A stretch of 64,000 nucleotides of DNA from Terriglobia bacterium (GTDB taxonomy: Bacteria > Acidobacteriota > Terriglobia > JAJPHL01). The notes beneath the pieces were generated by a model. The model searched no databases, was not told the origin of the DNA, and worked only from the letters and a program-made list of their open reading frames with translations. The number at the start of each line of letters is the position of its first letter. Positions within the stretch are counted from its first letter, which is position 1. The stretch lies in contig JAJPHL010000055.1 in the NCBI GenBank assembly GCA_021325275.1, positions 186,001 through 250,000 of the forward strand. The letters run 5' to 3'. Positions 7,626-16,395 of this stretch are shown here, in pieces. The position numbers and the translations under genes are program-made.

Positions 7626-8250
7626 GGACGTGCTCCTTTTCGTTATCGCGCAGGAAGAAGGGCGCCAGGGCTTCCCGCAACATCAGCCGGCCGCGCAGCA
7701 AGCGTGTCTTCACCGTGCTGATTTCCAAGTCGAGTGCCGTTGCCGTCTCTTCCGTCGACTGTTCCTCCAGGTCCCGGAGCATGACCACGACGCGATATTT
7801 CACAGGCAGTTTCATCACTTCGCTTTCCACCAGTTCCCGCAATTCGGTCTTGGTGTATTTCTCTTCCGGATTGTCCCGCCAATCGCGAAATTCCCGCGGG
7901 CGAAAGTGCTGCTCGTCCTTGTCGTCCTGATCGTCATCGATGGAGATGGTTTGTTTGCGTCGCCGCAAGCGTTCCAATCCCTCATTGATGGCGATCCGCA
8001 ACAGCCAGGTAGAAAAACGCGACGCACCGTGGAAATCGCCGAGATGAAGGTACGCCTTGAGGAACGCGCTTTGCGTGGCGTCCTCGGCGTCTTCCCGCAC
8101 TCCGGTGATTCCCATCAGGGTGCGGTAGACGCGCTTTTCATGGCGCTTCACCAGATCCGCGAAGGCCTCGGTCTCTCCGGCTTGGACCCGCGCCACAACC
8201 GCGGCGTCAGCATCCTGACCCTGTTGAATTGGATTCACAGTGGTGGTCAT
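7618..8250 (-). CDS. ECF-type RNA polymerase sigma factor
   Basis: 210 aa from ATG 8250 (MTTTVNPIQQ). The frame allows an ATG at 8259, but TACAAT at 8258-8263 lies exactly 7 bases before ATG 8250, the spacing seen at many genes here, and overlaps the upstream ATG. Region 2 is visible (FADLVKRHEKRVYRTLM, DAEDATQSAFLKAY, FSTWLLRIAINE) and region 4 (LPVKYRVVVMLRDLEEQS, then EISTVKTRLLRGR). An acidic linker (DDDQDDKDE) joins the two. It is co-transcribed with the anti-sigma gene it overlaps, the standard layout for an ECF pair. Confidence 0.9.
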   Translation of the reverse strand: MTTTVNPIQQGQDADAAVVARVQAGETEAFADLVKRHEKRVYRTLMGITGVREDAEDATQSAFLKAYLHLGDFHGASRFSTWLLRIAINEGLERLRRRKQTISIDDDQDDKDEQHFRPREFRDWRDNPEEKYTKTELRELVESEVMKLPVKYRVVVMLRDLEEQSTEETATALDLEISTVKTRLLRGRLMLREALAPFFLRDNEKEHVHA

Positions 8251-8354
8251 GAGATTCATTGTATTTCAGTTCCGAGTTCCCGGGCCCGAGTTCCGAGCCG
8301 AAAAACGGCAGGCCGCCTTTTCAGCCCGGTGATTCCGTGGTCCAATAGAAGGCG

Positions 8355-9779
8355 ATGCCCCCCTTGGAAAAAAAGACGCTGTTCGAGAAAATCTGGGACA
8401 GCCACGTGGTTTACCACGAGACCGGCTGCCCGGCGGTGCTGTACATCGACCTTCATTTGATCCACGAGGTCACGTCGCCGCAAGCATTCCAAGGACTGCG
8501 CGAGCGCGGACTGCCCGTGCATCGCCCTGATCGCACGCTCGCGACCATCGACCACATTATTCCCACGCGCGGCCGCAGTTTGCCGGGCTTCCGGATTCTC
8601 GATCCGCAAGCGTCGCGCATGGTCACCGAACTGCGCGACAACTGCCGCCAGTGGGGCATCGAGCTTTACGACCTGAACAGCGAGCATCAGGGAATCGTGC
8701 ACGTGATCGGGCCGCAAATCGGCGCGACGCAACCCGGAATGACCGTGGTCTGCGGCGATAGTCACACCTCGACCCACGGCGCGATGGGCGCGCTCGCGTT
8801 TGGCATCGGCACAAGTGAAGTGGAGCACGTGCTGGCGACGCAATGCCTGTTGCAAACGCGTCCACGCACCATGGAAATTCGTCTGGAAGGCCGCTTGCAG
8901 CCGGGCGTCTCCGCGAAGGACATCATTCTCGCGGTGATCGCGAAAATCGGCGTGAGCGGCGGCGTGGGACACGTCTTCGAGTACACAGGATCGGCCATTC
9001 GCGCACTCACCATGGACGAACGCATGACCGTGTGCAACATGTCGATTGAAGGCGGCGCGCGCGCCGGTATGATCGCACCGGACGACACGACGTTTCAGTA
9101 TCTCAACGGCCGGCCCAGTGCGCCAAACGGACCCGCGTGGGATGCGGCCGTCGCGAAATGGCGGACGCTTCCTTCCGACGATGGGGCTACGTTCGATCAG
9201 GCGGTGTCGCTCGACGCCTCGCGCATCGAACCGATGATCACCTACGGAACGAATCCCGGCATGGCGATTCCGGTGACGGGTCCCGTGCCCGATCCGGCGG
9301 CGGTGGCCGACTCCGGCCAACGCAGCGCGCTCCTCAAGGCGCTCGAATACATGGCACTCGAACCGGGGCGGTCGCTGCTCGGCCATCCCATTGACGTGGT
9401 GTTCATCGGAAGCTGCACGAACTCGCGGATCGCCGACCTGCGCGGCGCGGCGAGCGTGTTGCGCGGACGGCGGATCAATCCCAGAGTACGAATGCTGGTG
9501 GTGCCGGGATCGGCCGACGTTTCGAAGCAGGCGGAATCGGAAGGCTTAGCGGAAGTTTTCCGCGCCGCCGGAGCGGAGTGGCGCGAACCCGGTTGCAGTA
9601 TGTGCATCGCGATGAACGGCGACGAACTTTCGGCTGGGCAATACTGCGTCTCCACGAGCAATCGCAATTTTGAAGGACGCCAGGGACAAGGCGGACGCAC
9701 CATGCTCGCGAGTCCGCTGACGGCGGCGGCGTGCGCGGTCACCGGCGTGGTGAGCGACGTGCGCACGTTGTTAGGGTGA
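8355..9779 (+). CDS. leuC: 3-isopropylmalate dehydratase large subunit
   Basis: 474 aa, the usual LeuC length. It catalyses the isomerisation of 2- to 3-isopropylmalate in leucine synthesis as a LeuC-LeuD complex with a [4Fe-4S] cluster. Cluster ligands are in GSCTNSR and [12 protein letters not shown], and [18 protein letters not shown] and [12 protein letters not shown] are typical aconitase-family blocks. It is divergent from the sigma-factor gene with about 100 bases between. leuD follows 5 bases after the stop. No leucine leader or attenuator was recognised upstream. Confidence 0.97.
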   Translation: MPPLEKKTLFEKIWDSHVVYHETGCPAVLYIDLHLIHEVTSPQAFQGLRERGLPVHRPDRTLATIDHIIPTRGRSLPGFRILDPQASRMVTELRDNCRQWGIELYDLNSEHQGIVHVIGPQIGATQPGMTVVCGDSHTSTHGAMGALAFGIGTSEVEHVLATQCLLQTRPRTMEIRLEGRLQPGVSAKDIILAVIAKIGVSGGVGHVFEYTGSAIRALTMDERMTVCNMSIEGGARAGMIAPDDTTFQYLNGRPSAPNGPAWDAAVAKWRTLPSDDGATFDQAVSLDASRIEPMITYGTNPGMAIPVTGPVPDPAAVADSGQRSALLKALEYMALEPGRSLLGHPIDVVFIGSCTNSRIADLRGAASVLRGRRINPRVRMLVVPGSADVSKQAESEGLAEVFRAAGAEWREPGCSMCIAMNGDELSAGQYCVSTSNRNFEGRQGQGGRTMLASPLTAAACAVTGVVSDVRTLLG

Positions 9780-9784
9780 TCGAC

Positions 9785-10351
9785 ATGCAACCATTTACGA
9801 AACTTACGAGCCGCCTTGTTCCGTTGCCGACGCGTGACATCGATACGGATCAAATCATTCCCGCGCGATTTCTGAAGACCACTGTGAAGTCGGGTCTTGG
9901 CGAAGCGCTTTTCAACGACTGGCGATTGCAGCCTAACTTCATCCTGAATCAGCCACGCGCCACCGGCGCGAGCATTTTGCTGGCGGGCGACAACTTTGGC
10001 TGTGGCAGTTCCCGTGAACACGCGCCGTGGGCGCTGCTGGCCTTTGGATTTCGCGCCGTCGTCAGCACGTCATTCGGCGATATTTTCCGAAACAACTCGC
10101 TGAAGAACGGTTTGCTTCCGGTGGCGCTCGACGCGGCGACTCACGCCGCGCTGATGGAACGCTCGGTCGCGGATGCGTCGCTTGAAATCACGATTGATCT
10201 GGAATCACAAACGGTCACGTTGCCGGACGGCAAAAGCGTGGGCTTTCCAATTGATGCGTTCTCCCGAAGCTGTTTGTTGGCCGGCGTCGATCAGCTTGGG
10301 TATTTGCTGAAGCAGCAAGATCGCATCGCCGCGTTCGAAGCACGGGCTTAG
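9785..10351 (+). CDS. leuD: 3-isopropylmalate dehydratase small subunit
   Basis: 188 aa from ATG 9785 ([16 protein letters not shown]), five bases behind leuC; the longer frame upstream lies in leuC and is not used. [12 protein letters not shown] and the swivel-domain motif [17 protein letters not shown] are diagnostic. It forms the mobile domain of isopropylmalate isomerase with LeuC. No other leu genes lie nearby. Confidence 0.96.
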   Translation: MQPFTKLTSRLVPLPTRDIDTDQIIPARFLKTTVKSGLGEALFNDWRLQPNFILNQPRATGASILLAGDNFGCGSSREHAPWALLAFGFRAVVSTSFGDIFRNNSLKNGLLPVALDAATHAALMERSVADASLEITIDLESQTVTLPDGKSVGFPIDAFSRSCLLAGVDQLGYLLKQQDRIAAFEARA

Positions 10352-10384
10352 TGGCTCATGCATCCCAGAGGGATGCCAGCATGT

Positions 10385-10556
10385 AACCGGTGGTTGAGCG
10401 TTCTTTGCGATACCACCGGTACCCTACACCAAAGACAGATCAATCCCGTAGGGATCGCAGCACCCAAAGCGTTCGCTGCGATCCCCTCTCCGGGATCGAC
10501 AGTCTTCATTGCCAAAATGAACCGGTGGTGTCGCAAAAAACGCTCAACCGCCGGCT
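10385..10556. repeat. Inverted-repeat element with 36-bp arms
   Basis: The arms 10385-10420 and 10521-10556 are reverse complements with about 4 mismatches in 36. Each arm itself starts and ends with ACCGGT-like ends that pair within the arm (ACCGGTGGT and ATACCACCGGT). The 100-base centre carries a further nested pair, GATCGCAGC and GCTGCGATC, and dyads such as ATCCCGTAGGGAT. Similar short GGGATC dyads lie just outside (10361-10375, 10566-10580). This looks like a REP- or MITE-like element between leuD and the Nudix gene. Confidence 0.7.
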
Positions 10557-10605
10557 ACAAGCTAAGATCCCTGCGGGATCGAAACCAAATCAAGCTGAAA
10601 CGCGA

Positions 10606-11040
10606 TTACCTGGCCATCCCAAACGCGATCTCGATCACTTCCAGCATCTCGGGACTCAAGTGATAGCCGGCAAGATCGCCGCGCGCGACCCATCGCGCGT
10701 CGCTGGCATCGTCGCCGTGCTGCGGCGTAGTCGATCCTATGGGGTGGCAGAGGTAATCGATCAAAACGTAGTGATACTTCACGCGGCCGTTCTCTTCGAG
10801 CACGCGATTCAAGACCTTCACGACATCGGTCGCTTTCACGGCGACGCCGGTTTCTTCGAGTAACTCGCGCTCCACCCCGCCGGTAAGCGATTCGCCGAGT
10901 TCGAGCGCGCCGCCGGGAATCGACCAGCGTCCCTTCAGCGGCTCGAACGCGCGCTGCACCAGCAACACGCGATCGCCATCGATCGCGATGCCGCCTACGC
11001 CCACGATCGGGCGCTCCGGAAATTCTCGTTTGTCTGCCAC
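10606..11040 (-). CDS. Nudix hydrolase
   Basis: 144 aa from a GTG at 11040 (VADKREFPERPIVGV), one base after the end of the upstream M28 peptidase gene; the longer frame lies inside that gene and is not used. The Nudix box GGALELGESLTGGVERELLEETGV (positions about 43-66 of the protein) contains the REx2EExG core. The fold and length fit an ADP-ribose or NADH pyrophosphatase-type enzyme, substrate unknown. Tight spacing suggests translational coupling with the peptidase. Confidence 0.87.
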   Translation of the reverse strand: MADKREFPERPIVGVGGIAIDGDRVLLVQRAFEPLKGRWSIPGGALELGESLTGGVERELLEETGVAVKATDVVKVLNRVLEENGRVKYHYVLIDYLCHPIGSTTPQHGDDASDARWVARGDLAGYHLSPEMLEVIEIAFGMAR

Positions 11041-11041
11041 G

Positions 11042-12445
11042 CTAGTTGTTGCTGGGAACCTCGGGCGGCGGCGCGCCTGCGGGACGCGCAGGCGGCTTGG
11101 GCCATACCACAATGCTGCGATGCCCTTTGGCGTCGACGGCGCGCACACCGAAGAAAAAATTATCCTTCGAGATATCGGATTTGAACTTCAGTTCGCTGCC
11201 GGCCGGCTCGCTGTGCTCCCAGCGCGGAGCGGTCGTATCGCGCCACACCACTTCGTAGCCGGCGGCGTTGTCCGGCGACGCCTGCCAGGAAAGCAACGTG
11301 TTGTTCTTGCCGCGCTCGGTTCCGTAGCGAACGTTTTCCGGCGGCGGCGGCGCGGACGCCAGGTTCGCCAGCGTCAAGGCGTTCAACCGCGCGACATTCG
11401 CCGTGTATTCCGGCGTGACAAATTCAAAAAGGTCGCCGTGCTTCACGCCGTCGGTTTCGTTGACGTTGGCGTGTTGGCGCGTGAAATCCTCCGCGGCCTC
11501 GCAGAAACGCACCGCTGGAAAACCTTGTTCGGAAAACGGCGTGTGATCGCCGCCGCGGCCAAAGCGGTCGCGACGCCAGATCATGCGCGCCGGGAATCCA
11601 GGCAAGTACGCTCCTTGGACTTCTTCAATGTAGCGGGCCAGCTGGCGCTGCGGCGTATCCACCTCGCCGCCGCCGGCCAAGCGCGCCGTGATTTCCTCTG
11701 GCGTCTCCTTGCGCGGCGGACCATCGGAGAAAACGCGCACCCAATCGTTGGGTGGGGCGCCGGCCGGACCTTTGTTTCCGCCGACGATGTCATTGTTCAA
11801 CATCGTGACGTTGAGATTTGCCTTTTTCGCTTCTTGCGCGAAGTGTGTCGCGCCGATCAAGCCTTGTTCTTCGCCGACGAACGCCACAAACACGATGGTC
11901 GCCGGGAACGACCGCTTGCTCAAGACGCGCGCGCATTCCAGCACGACGGCCGTGCCGCTGGCGTCGTCGTTCGATCCCGGTGCTTCGCAGGTCACGTCGC
12001 TCTGGCTGCCGCAGATGGAATCGTAATGCCCGCCGACGACGAATTCGCGCGTCGCGGCCTTGGGATCGGTGCCCGGCAGCGTCGCGACTACGTTCATCAC
12101 TTCGGTCGGCTCCGGGATGCGGCGGCCCTTCGGCGCGGTGAAAACGTCGAACTCCACTTTCATGCGCCCGCCGGAATCCTTGGCGTAGCTTTCCAGCTCC
12201 GCCTTGATCCAATTGCGCGCCGCGCCGATGCCGCGCGCCGGATCTTTCGTGTCCGACAGCGTGTGGCGCGTGTGAAAACTTCCGAGCGTCTGGATCGTGT
12301 GCGCGATGTGCGCGGCGTCGATTTCCTTCACGATCGAAGCGAGCTCGGGATCGGCGCTGAACGCGGCCAGCGGGCTTCCCGGCGCCTCGGCGAATGCCAC
12401 GGAACAAACAAGCAAGAGGGAAAATGCGATTGTCGTGCGAAACAT
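11042..12445 (-). CDS. Secreted M28 family zinc peptidase
   Basis: 467 aa from ATG 12445 (MFRTTIAFSLLLVCSVAFA, a Sec signal peptide). The ATG four codons upstream lies inside a TATGCT box (12453-12458) that is 7 bases from 12445, so the shorter start is chosen. M28 zinc ligands and catalytic residues are seen in VGGHYDSI, SNDDASGT, GEEQGLIG, NNDIVGG and GRGGDHTPF. The last ~90 residues (from PPPPENVRYG) look like a fibronectin type III domain. Probably an extracytoplasmic aminopeptidase or carboxypeptidase. The Nudix gene follows after one base. Confidence 0.9.
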   Translation of the reverse strand: MFRTTIAFSLLLVCSVAFAEAPGSPLAAFSADPELASIVKEIDAAHIAHTIQTLGSFHTRHTLSDTKDPARGIGAARNWIKAELESYAKDSGGRMKVEFDVFTAPKGRRIPEPTEVMNVVATLPGTDPKAATREFVVGGHYDSICGSQSDVTCEAPGSNDDASGTAVVLECARVLSKRSFPATIVFVAFVGEEQGLIGATHFAQEAKKANLNVTMLNNDIVGGNKGPAGAPPNDWVRVFSDGPPRKETPEEITARLAGGGEVDTPQRQLARYIEEVQGAYLPGFPARMIWRRDRFGRGGDHTPFSEQGFPAVRFCEAAEDFTRQHANVNETDGVKHGDLFEFVTPEYTANVARLNALTLANLASAPPPPENVRYGTERGKNNTLLSWQASPDNAAGYEVVWRDTTAPRWEHSEPAGSELKFKSDISKDNFFFGVRAVDAKGHRSIVVWPKPPARPAGAPPPEVPSNN

Positions 12446-12529
12446 GTGGTCCAGCATACCCTCTGGAGAGGCCGCACGCCAAGAGGGATTGGAGTTGCAA
12501 CAAATCTTAAGATGCTAGGGATTGAGATG

Positions 12530-12928
12530 TTAAGGATTCGCGCGACCCTTCACGCGATCGTAGTGATAGGCGGTCGACACCGTTCCCAGCGCCAAGTTGT
12601 ACAACGCGGGCTCGCCCAGGGCGGCCGCCAGCGCTTCCTGGAATCCGTGCATGCGGTGAAGATGATCGGCGGTGGCGGGGAGTTTGCGCGTGGGCGTCTT
12701 CAGGAATTTCTGATATCCCCCGTCCAAAAGCTGTCCGACTTCGGCGCCGATCTGGAATCCCGGCGAGCCAACAACGCGTAGTCCTGCCGACGTTTGCTCG
12801 ATTTCGGCGACACAATCGCCTTTCTGAACACTCCACTTGCCGCCGCCCGTGGACTTCGCTTCAACTCCATAAGAACGAAGACTTTGCAATTGTTCTTCCA
12901 CGCTCGGCGCGGATTTCTTGGTGGGCAT
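12530..12928 (-). CDS. Hypothetical protein, 132 aa
   Basis: Starts at ATG 12928 (MPTKKSAPSVEEQL). The first half is polar and Lys/Gly-rich; the segment GSPGFQIGAEVGQLLDGGYQKFL is typical of small conserved acidobacterial proteins of unknown function. A C-terminal helix contains ATADHLHRMHGFQEALAAAL. It is separated from the M28 gene by 84 bases and divergent from cysM. No function is apparent. Confidence 0.6.
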   Translation of the reverse strand: MPTKKSAPSVEEQLQSLRSYGVEAKSTGGGKWSVQKGDCVAEIEQTSAGLRVVGSPGFQIGAEVGQLLDGGYQKFLKTPTRKLPATADHLHRMHGFQEALAAALGEPALYNLALGTVSTAYHYDRVKGRANP

Positions 12929-12945
12929 AAATGGTTCCCGCTCCG

Positions 12946-12974
12946 TTGACACAGAGTGACTCTCTAGCTACTAT
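12946..12974 (+). promoter_or_regulatory. Sigma-70-type promoter upstream of cysM
   Basis: TTGACA (12946-12951), 17 bases, TACTAT (12969-12974): one of the best-matching promoters in the window. It would give a leader of about 60 bases before cysM. A second TANNNT box, TATGCT at 13029-13034, lies 7 bases before the chosen ATG 13042 and could give a leaderless message. Confidence 0.68.
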
Positions 12975-13041
12975 AGCTCCCAGGGTAGGATTCTGCACCC
13001 TTTTTCCGCCTCACGCAATCTGTTTCCATATGCTCCTTGAG

Positions 13042-14034
13042 ATGGCGGAAGTTTCACCAGCGCTCGCAATGGTCACTGCCGCCAATCCGTCGCTTCCGGT
13101 GTTTCAACGCATCGCCGTACCCGCGTCGGTTGTGGATTGCGTATGGAACACCCCGCTGTTGCATCTGAAAAAAGTCACCGCGGAATTTCGCGGCATCTCG
13201 ATCATGGCCAAAGCCGAGTGGGTGAATCCCGGCGGATCGGTGAAGGATCGCGCGGCGCTCAGCATGATTCTCGATGGCGAACGCAACGGATTGCTGCGCC
13301 CCGGCAAAGTGATCCTCGATGCGACCAGCGGCAACACGGGGATCGCTTACGCGATGTTGGGAGCGGCGCGCGGCTATCACGTGCGCCTGTGCCTGCCGTG
13401 GAACGCGAGTCCCGAACGCCAGCGAATCTTGAAGGCGTACGGCGCGGACCTCGTATTGACCGATCCCGCCGAGGGAACCGACGGCGCGATTCGCAAAGCG
13501 CGCGAGATGGTGGAGAACGATCCGTTCCTGTACTTTTATCCGGATCAGTACAACAATCCCGCGAACTGGCAAGCGCATTACAACGGCACCGCCGAGGAAA
13601 TCTGGAAGCAGACCGATCACGCGATCACGAATTTCGTCGCGGGCCTCGGCACCAGCGGCACGTTTATGGGAACGTCGCGGCGATTGCGCGAGTTGAATCC
13701 GCGCATCCGCATGATTTCGTTTCAACCCGACTCCGGATTTCACGGCATCGAAGGCTTGAAGCACATGGAAACGGCACTGAAGCCGGGAATCTACGATCCC
13801 GAGCAGGCCGACGAGAATCTCACCGTGTCCACCGAAGACGCCTACCGCATGGTGAAGCGATTGGCGCGCGAGGAAGGCGTGCTCGTGGGCGTGTCCAGCG
13901 GCGCCGCGCTGGCGGCCTGCTTCCAGGTCGCGGAGCAACTGCGGTCGAGCGGGGAAAAAGGTGTGATCGTGACGATTTTTCCCGACAACGCCGACAAGTA
14001 TTTGAGCGAACATTTCTGGGAAGAAAGGTCCTAA
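13042..14034 (+). CDS. cysM: Cysteine synthase, CysM-like, PLP-dependent
   Basis: 330 aa from ATG 13042; ATG 13030 overlaps the TATGCT box and is less likely. The PLP lysine is K68 in NPGGSVKDRAA and the phosphate-binding loop is TSGNTG. FVAGLGTSGTFMGTSRRLRE is very close to the same block in Mycobacterium tuberculosis CysM, which uses O-phosphoserine and thiocarboxylated CysO rather than free sulfide. The downstream JAMM protease and CysO-like domain make the same pathway likely here. Fold and cofactor are clear; the sulfur donor is inferred from context. Confidence 0.88.
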   Translation: MAEVSPALAMVTAANPSLPVFQRIAVPASVVDCVWNTPLLHLKKVTAEFRGISIMAKAEWVNPGGSVKDRAALSMILDGERNGLLRPGKVILDATSGNTGIAYAMLGAARGYHVRLCLPWNASPERQRILKAYGADLVLTDPAEGTDGAIRKAREMVENDPFLYFYPDQYNNPANWQAHYNGTAEEIWKQTDHAITNFVAGLGTSGTFMGTSRRLRELNPRIRMISFQPDSGFHGIEGLKHMETALKPGIYDPEQADENLTVSTEDAYRMVKRLAREEGVLVGVSSGAALAACFQVAEQLRSSGEKGVIVTIFPDNADKYLSEHFWEERS

Positions 14035-14069
14035 AACATCGCCAGGGGCAAAACTACAAAACGAACCTA

Positions 14070-14090
14070 CCGCGGGGGTAAAGCCCGCGG
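14070..14090. repeat. Short GC-rich hairpin between cysM and the JAMM gene
   Basis: CCGCGGG and CCCGCGG pair over 7 bases with a 7-base loop. No T-run follows, so it is more likely a stabilising or processing hairpin than a terminator. It is the only feature in the 81-base gap. Confidence 0.4.
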
Positions 14091-14115
14091 ACTTAGGAAC
14101 TTACAACGCTAAAAA

Positions 14116-14559
14116 ATGGAACGTACCGTTATTGAATTGCCAACAGCCGAGTGGGAGAAAATCCGCCAGCATGGCTCCGCGGATTATCCAAATGAATGTT
14201 GCGGATTCCTGCTGGGCGCCGAGACTGACGGGCACAAACGCGTGGTGGAAGCGTGGCCCGCGCCGAATTCGCGTCACGACTCGCCACGCAATCGTTTCTT
14301 GATCACCGCGGAAGATTGGCGCGAGGGAGAAAAGCACGCCGAGCAAGCCAAGCTCGACATTCTGGGCTTCTATCACTCGCATCCCGACCATCCGGCGCGG
14401 CCGTCGGAGTACGATCGCGAACACGCTTGGCCGTGGATGTCGTATATCATTTTAGCTGTGGAGAAGCGGCAACCCGCCGCCATGACCTCGTGGGTTCTCA
14501 CCGAGGATCGCACCAAGTTTGAAGAGGAACCGTTAGAAATATGCCAGCCAAAATCCTGA
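14116..14559 (+). CDS. mec: JAMM/MPN+ metalloprotease, Mec-like
   Basis: 147 aa. The JAMM motif is complete: E27 in NECCGFLLG, then H87 and H89 in FYHSHPDHPARPSEYD with D100. Mec+ of M. tuberculosis cleaves cysteine from the CysO-cysteine adduct; this protein has the same size and sits in the equivalent place between cysM and cysO. It overlaps the next gene by 19 bases. Because the CysO-like domain downstream is fused at its C-terminus, this protease might also process the fusion; that is inference. Confidence 0.85.
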   Translation: MERTVIELPTAEWEKIRQHGSADYPNECCGFLLGAETDGHKRVVEAWPAPNSRHDSPRNRFLITAEDWREGEKHAEQAKLDILGFYHSHPDHPARPSEYDREHAWPWMSYIILAVEKRQPAAMTSWVLTEDRTKFEEEPLEICQPKS

Positions 14560-15980
14560 TCCCCACGCCGCTCCGGCCCTACGCCGGAAAAAACGCCGAA
14601 GTGCAAGTCACCGGTTCGACCATCGCCGAGGTGATGGAAAACCTCACCGCGCAACACAACGGTCTGCGCCGCCATCTGTTCACCGACGACGGACGCTTGC
14701 GCAGTTTCGTGAATGTCTACGTGAACGAACAAGACATTCGCTATCTGCAAAAGGAAGCGACGGCGATTTCCGACAAAGACGTGATCAGCATCGTCCCAAG
14801 CATCGCCGGAGGATCGCCTGCCGCCGCGGCCGAGCCGCCGGTGAAACTTTCGAACGACGAAGTGCTGCGCTATTCGCGACACTTGATCATGCCGGAAGTC
14901 GGCATGGAGGGCCAACTCAAGCTCAAGAAGGCGAAAGTCCTGCTGATCGGCACCGGCGGTCTTGGATCGCCCATGGCGCTGTACTTGGGCGCGGCGGGCG
15001 TCGGCACGATTGGGCTGGTCGATTTCGACGTGGTGGACTTCACGAACTTGCAGCGGCAAATCGCGCACGGCACGAAGGACGTGGGGCGCCCGAAGATGGA
15101 ATCGGCGCGCGCGCGTCTCGCCGACATCAATCCGGAAGTGAAAGTGATCGGCTTTGAGACGCGGCTGGACTCCTCGAACGCCATGGAGATCCTGAAAGAC
15201 TTCGACATCGTCGCCGACGGCACGGATAATTTCCCAACGCGCTATCTCGTAAACGACGCGAGCGTGCTGTTGGGCAAACCAAACGTTTACGCCAGCATTT
15301 TCCGCTTCGAGGGACAGGCGTCGGTCTTCGGCATGCCCGATGGTCCCTGCTATCGCTGCTTGTATCCCGAACCGCCGCCTCCGGGCTTAGTTCCGAGCTG
15401 CGCCGAAGGCGGCGTGCTGGGTATTTTGCCGGGATTGCTCGGCGTGATCCAAGCCACGGAAGTGATCAAGTTGATTTTGGGCGCCGGCGAGCCGCTGGTG
15501 AATCGCCTTCTCCTGGTGGACGCGCTGGCGATGTCGTTCCGCGAATTGAAGCTGCGCAAGAATCCCGAATGCCCGATCTGCGGACCGAATCGCACGATTC
15601 ACAAATTGATCGACTACGAGCAATTCTGCGGAATCCGCGGCGAGGAGTTTGTGGAAGAGATCGCCGTACCGGAGATTACCGTGCAAGAGTTGAAGGTGCG
15701 TATGGATCGGAAAGACGATTTCGTTCTGGTGGACGTGCGTGAGCCGCACGAATATCAGATTTGCCACTTGAACGGCACGCTGATCCCGCTGGGTGATCTA
15801 CCATCGCGTGTACACGAGCTAAACTCCGCCGACGATATCGTGGTGCACTGCCGCAGTGGCGTGCGCAGCGGAAAAGCCGTCGATTTCCTGCGCAAGGCCG
15901 GATTCCGGAAGGTGAAAAACCTGAAGGGCGGGATCTTGGCGTGGAGCGATCAGATCGATCCTTCGGTTCCGAAATACTAG
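14541..15980 (+). CDS. Fusion of CysO/MoaD-like sulfur carrier, MoeB/ThiF adenylyltransferase and rhodanese (MoeZ-like)
   Basis: 479 aa with three parts. Residues 1-91 are a ubiquitin-like sulfur carrier resembling mycobacterial CysO (FVNVYVNEQDIRY, ending PSIAGG at 86-91). After a short Ala/Pro linker comes an E1-like MoeB/ThiF domain (~105-350): RYSRHLIMPEVG, nucleotide loop GTGGLGSP, the arginine-rich QRQIAHG, DGTDNFPTRY, and zinc cysteines in CYRCLYPEPP and CPICG. Residues ~380-475 are a rhodanese with HCRSGVRS. It would adenylate and thiolate the carrier C-terminus, but here that diglycine is internal. Confidence 0.88.
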   Translation: MPAKILIPTPLRPYAGKNAEVQVTGSTIAEVMENLTAQHNGLRRHLFTDDGRLRSFVNVYVNEQDIRYLQKEATAISDKDVISIVPSIAGGSPAAAAEPPVKLSNDEVLRYSRHLIMPEVGMEGQLKLKKAKVLLIGTGGLGSPMALYLGAAGVGTIGLVDFDVVDFTNLQRQIAHGTKDVGRPKMESARARLADINPEVKVIGFETRLDSSNAMEILKDFDIVADGTDNFPTRYLVNDASVLLGKPNVYASIFRFEGQASVFGMPDGPCYRCLYPEPPPPGLVPSCAEGGVLGILPGLLGVIQATEVIKLILGAGEPLVNRLLLVDALAMSFRELKLRKNPECPICGPNRTIHKLIDYEQFCGIRGEEFVEEIAVPEITVQELKVRMDRKDDFVLVDVREPHEYQICHLNGTLIPLGDLPSRVHELNSADDIVVHCRSGVRSGKAVDFLRKAGFRKVKNLKGGILAWSDQIDPSVPKY

Positions 15981-15981
15981 A

Positions 15982-16079
15982 ACAGAAAAGCAACCGCCGA
16001 TGAACGCAGATAAACGCCGATAAAACCTGATCCTAGTTTTTATCGGCGTTTATCTGCGTTCATCGGCGGTTGCTTTTGT
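15982..16079. repeat. Long palindromic repeat, copy 1 (40-bp perfect arms)
   Basis: Arms 15986-16025 and 16038-16077 are exact reverse complements of 40 bases around a 12-base loop. It lies between the convergent stops of the MoeZ-like gene and the mazF remnant and could serve as a two-way terminator. A nearly identical copy is at 16721-16810. The arm contains the motif CGCAGATAAACGCCGAT, typical of dispersed intergenic repeats in several soil bacteria. Confidence 0.85.
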
Positions 16080-16395
16080 TAGGGCGCGAAGATCCTCGCA
16101 AGCATATTGAGGACAGCCTCACCGGTTGACGCATCAAGCCGTCCGAGTCTCTTGACGAAGCGCGAGCGATCGACGGTACGAATCTGATCCAGTACGATCT
16201 GTCCGCGCTTGCCCCGAAACATGAAATCGACTCGGGCGGGATAGTCGCGTTTCACGGTCGTCATGGGATGATCGTGCGCGTATATCGATTCATTTCGTCG
16301 GGAGAAATCACGATACAAGGGCGCGTTTTCTTGATTTCAAAGCCTTCGGTGGGATCGAGACGAACGAGGAAGACGTCGAATCGCGCTACTTCCAT
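16079..16395 (-). pseudogene. mazF: MazF-type toxin, frameshifted
   Basis: Starting at ATG 16395 the frame gives 44 residues (MEVARFDVFLVRLDPTEG, then KKTRPCIVISPDEMN and RTIIP) and stops at TGA 16261-16263. The remainder, from HPMTTVKRDYPARVDF to the end at 16079, is intact in the next frame. Both halves together form a normal MazF/PemK ribonuclease with its RPCIVISPDEMN strand and RVDF strand. The break falls where relatives have an APMTT-like stretch, consistent with loss of four bases or gain of two. It overlaps the end of the antitoxin gene, as in active operons. It is either a decayed toxin or a sequencing error. Confidence 0.78.

Noticed and set aside
8260-8354. Leucine attenuator or riboswitch before leuC
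   Set aside because: No leader peptide rich in Leu codons and no terminator-antiterminator pair could be drawn.
10352-10605. Coding frames of 62-101 aa in the leuD-Nudix gap
   Set aside because: They run through the inverted-repeat element and share no feature with proteins.
10988-12781. 597-aa plus-strand frame over the M28 peptidase
   Set aside because: Shadow frame; peptidase motifs and signal peptide are on the opposite strand.
12975-13041. Attenuator in the cysM leader (AGGGT...ACCCTTTTT)
   Set aside because: The stem is only five base pairs with a ten-base loop; too weak to call a terminator.
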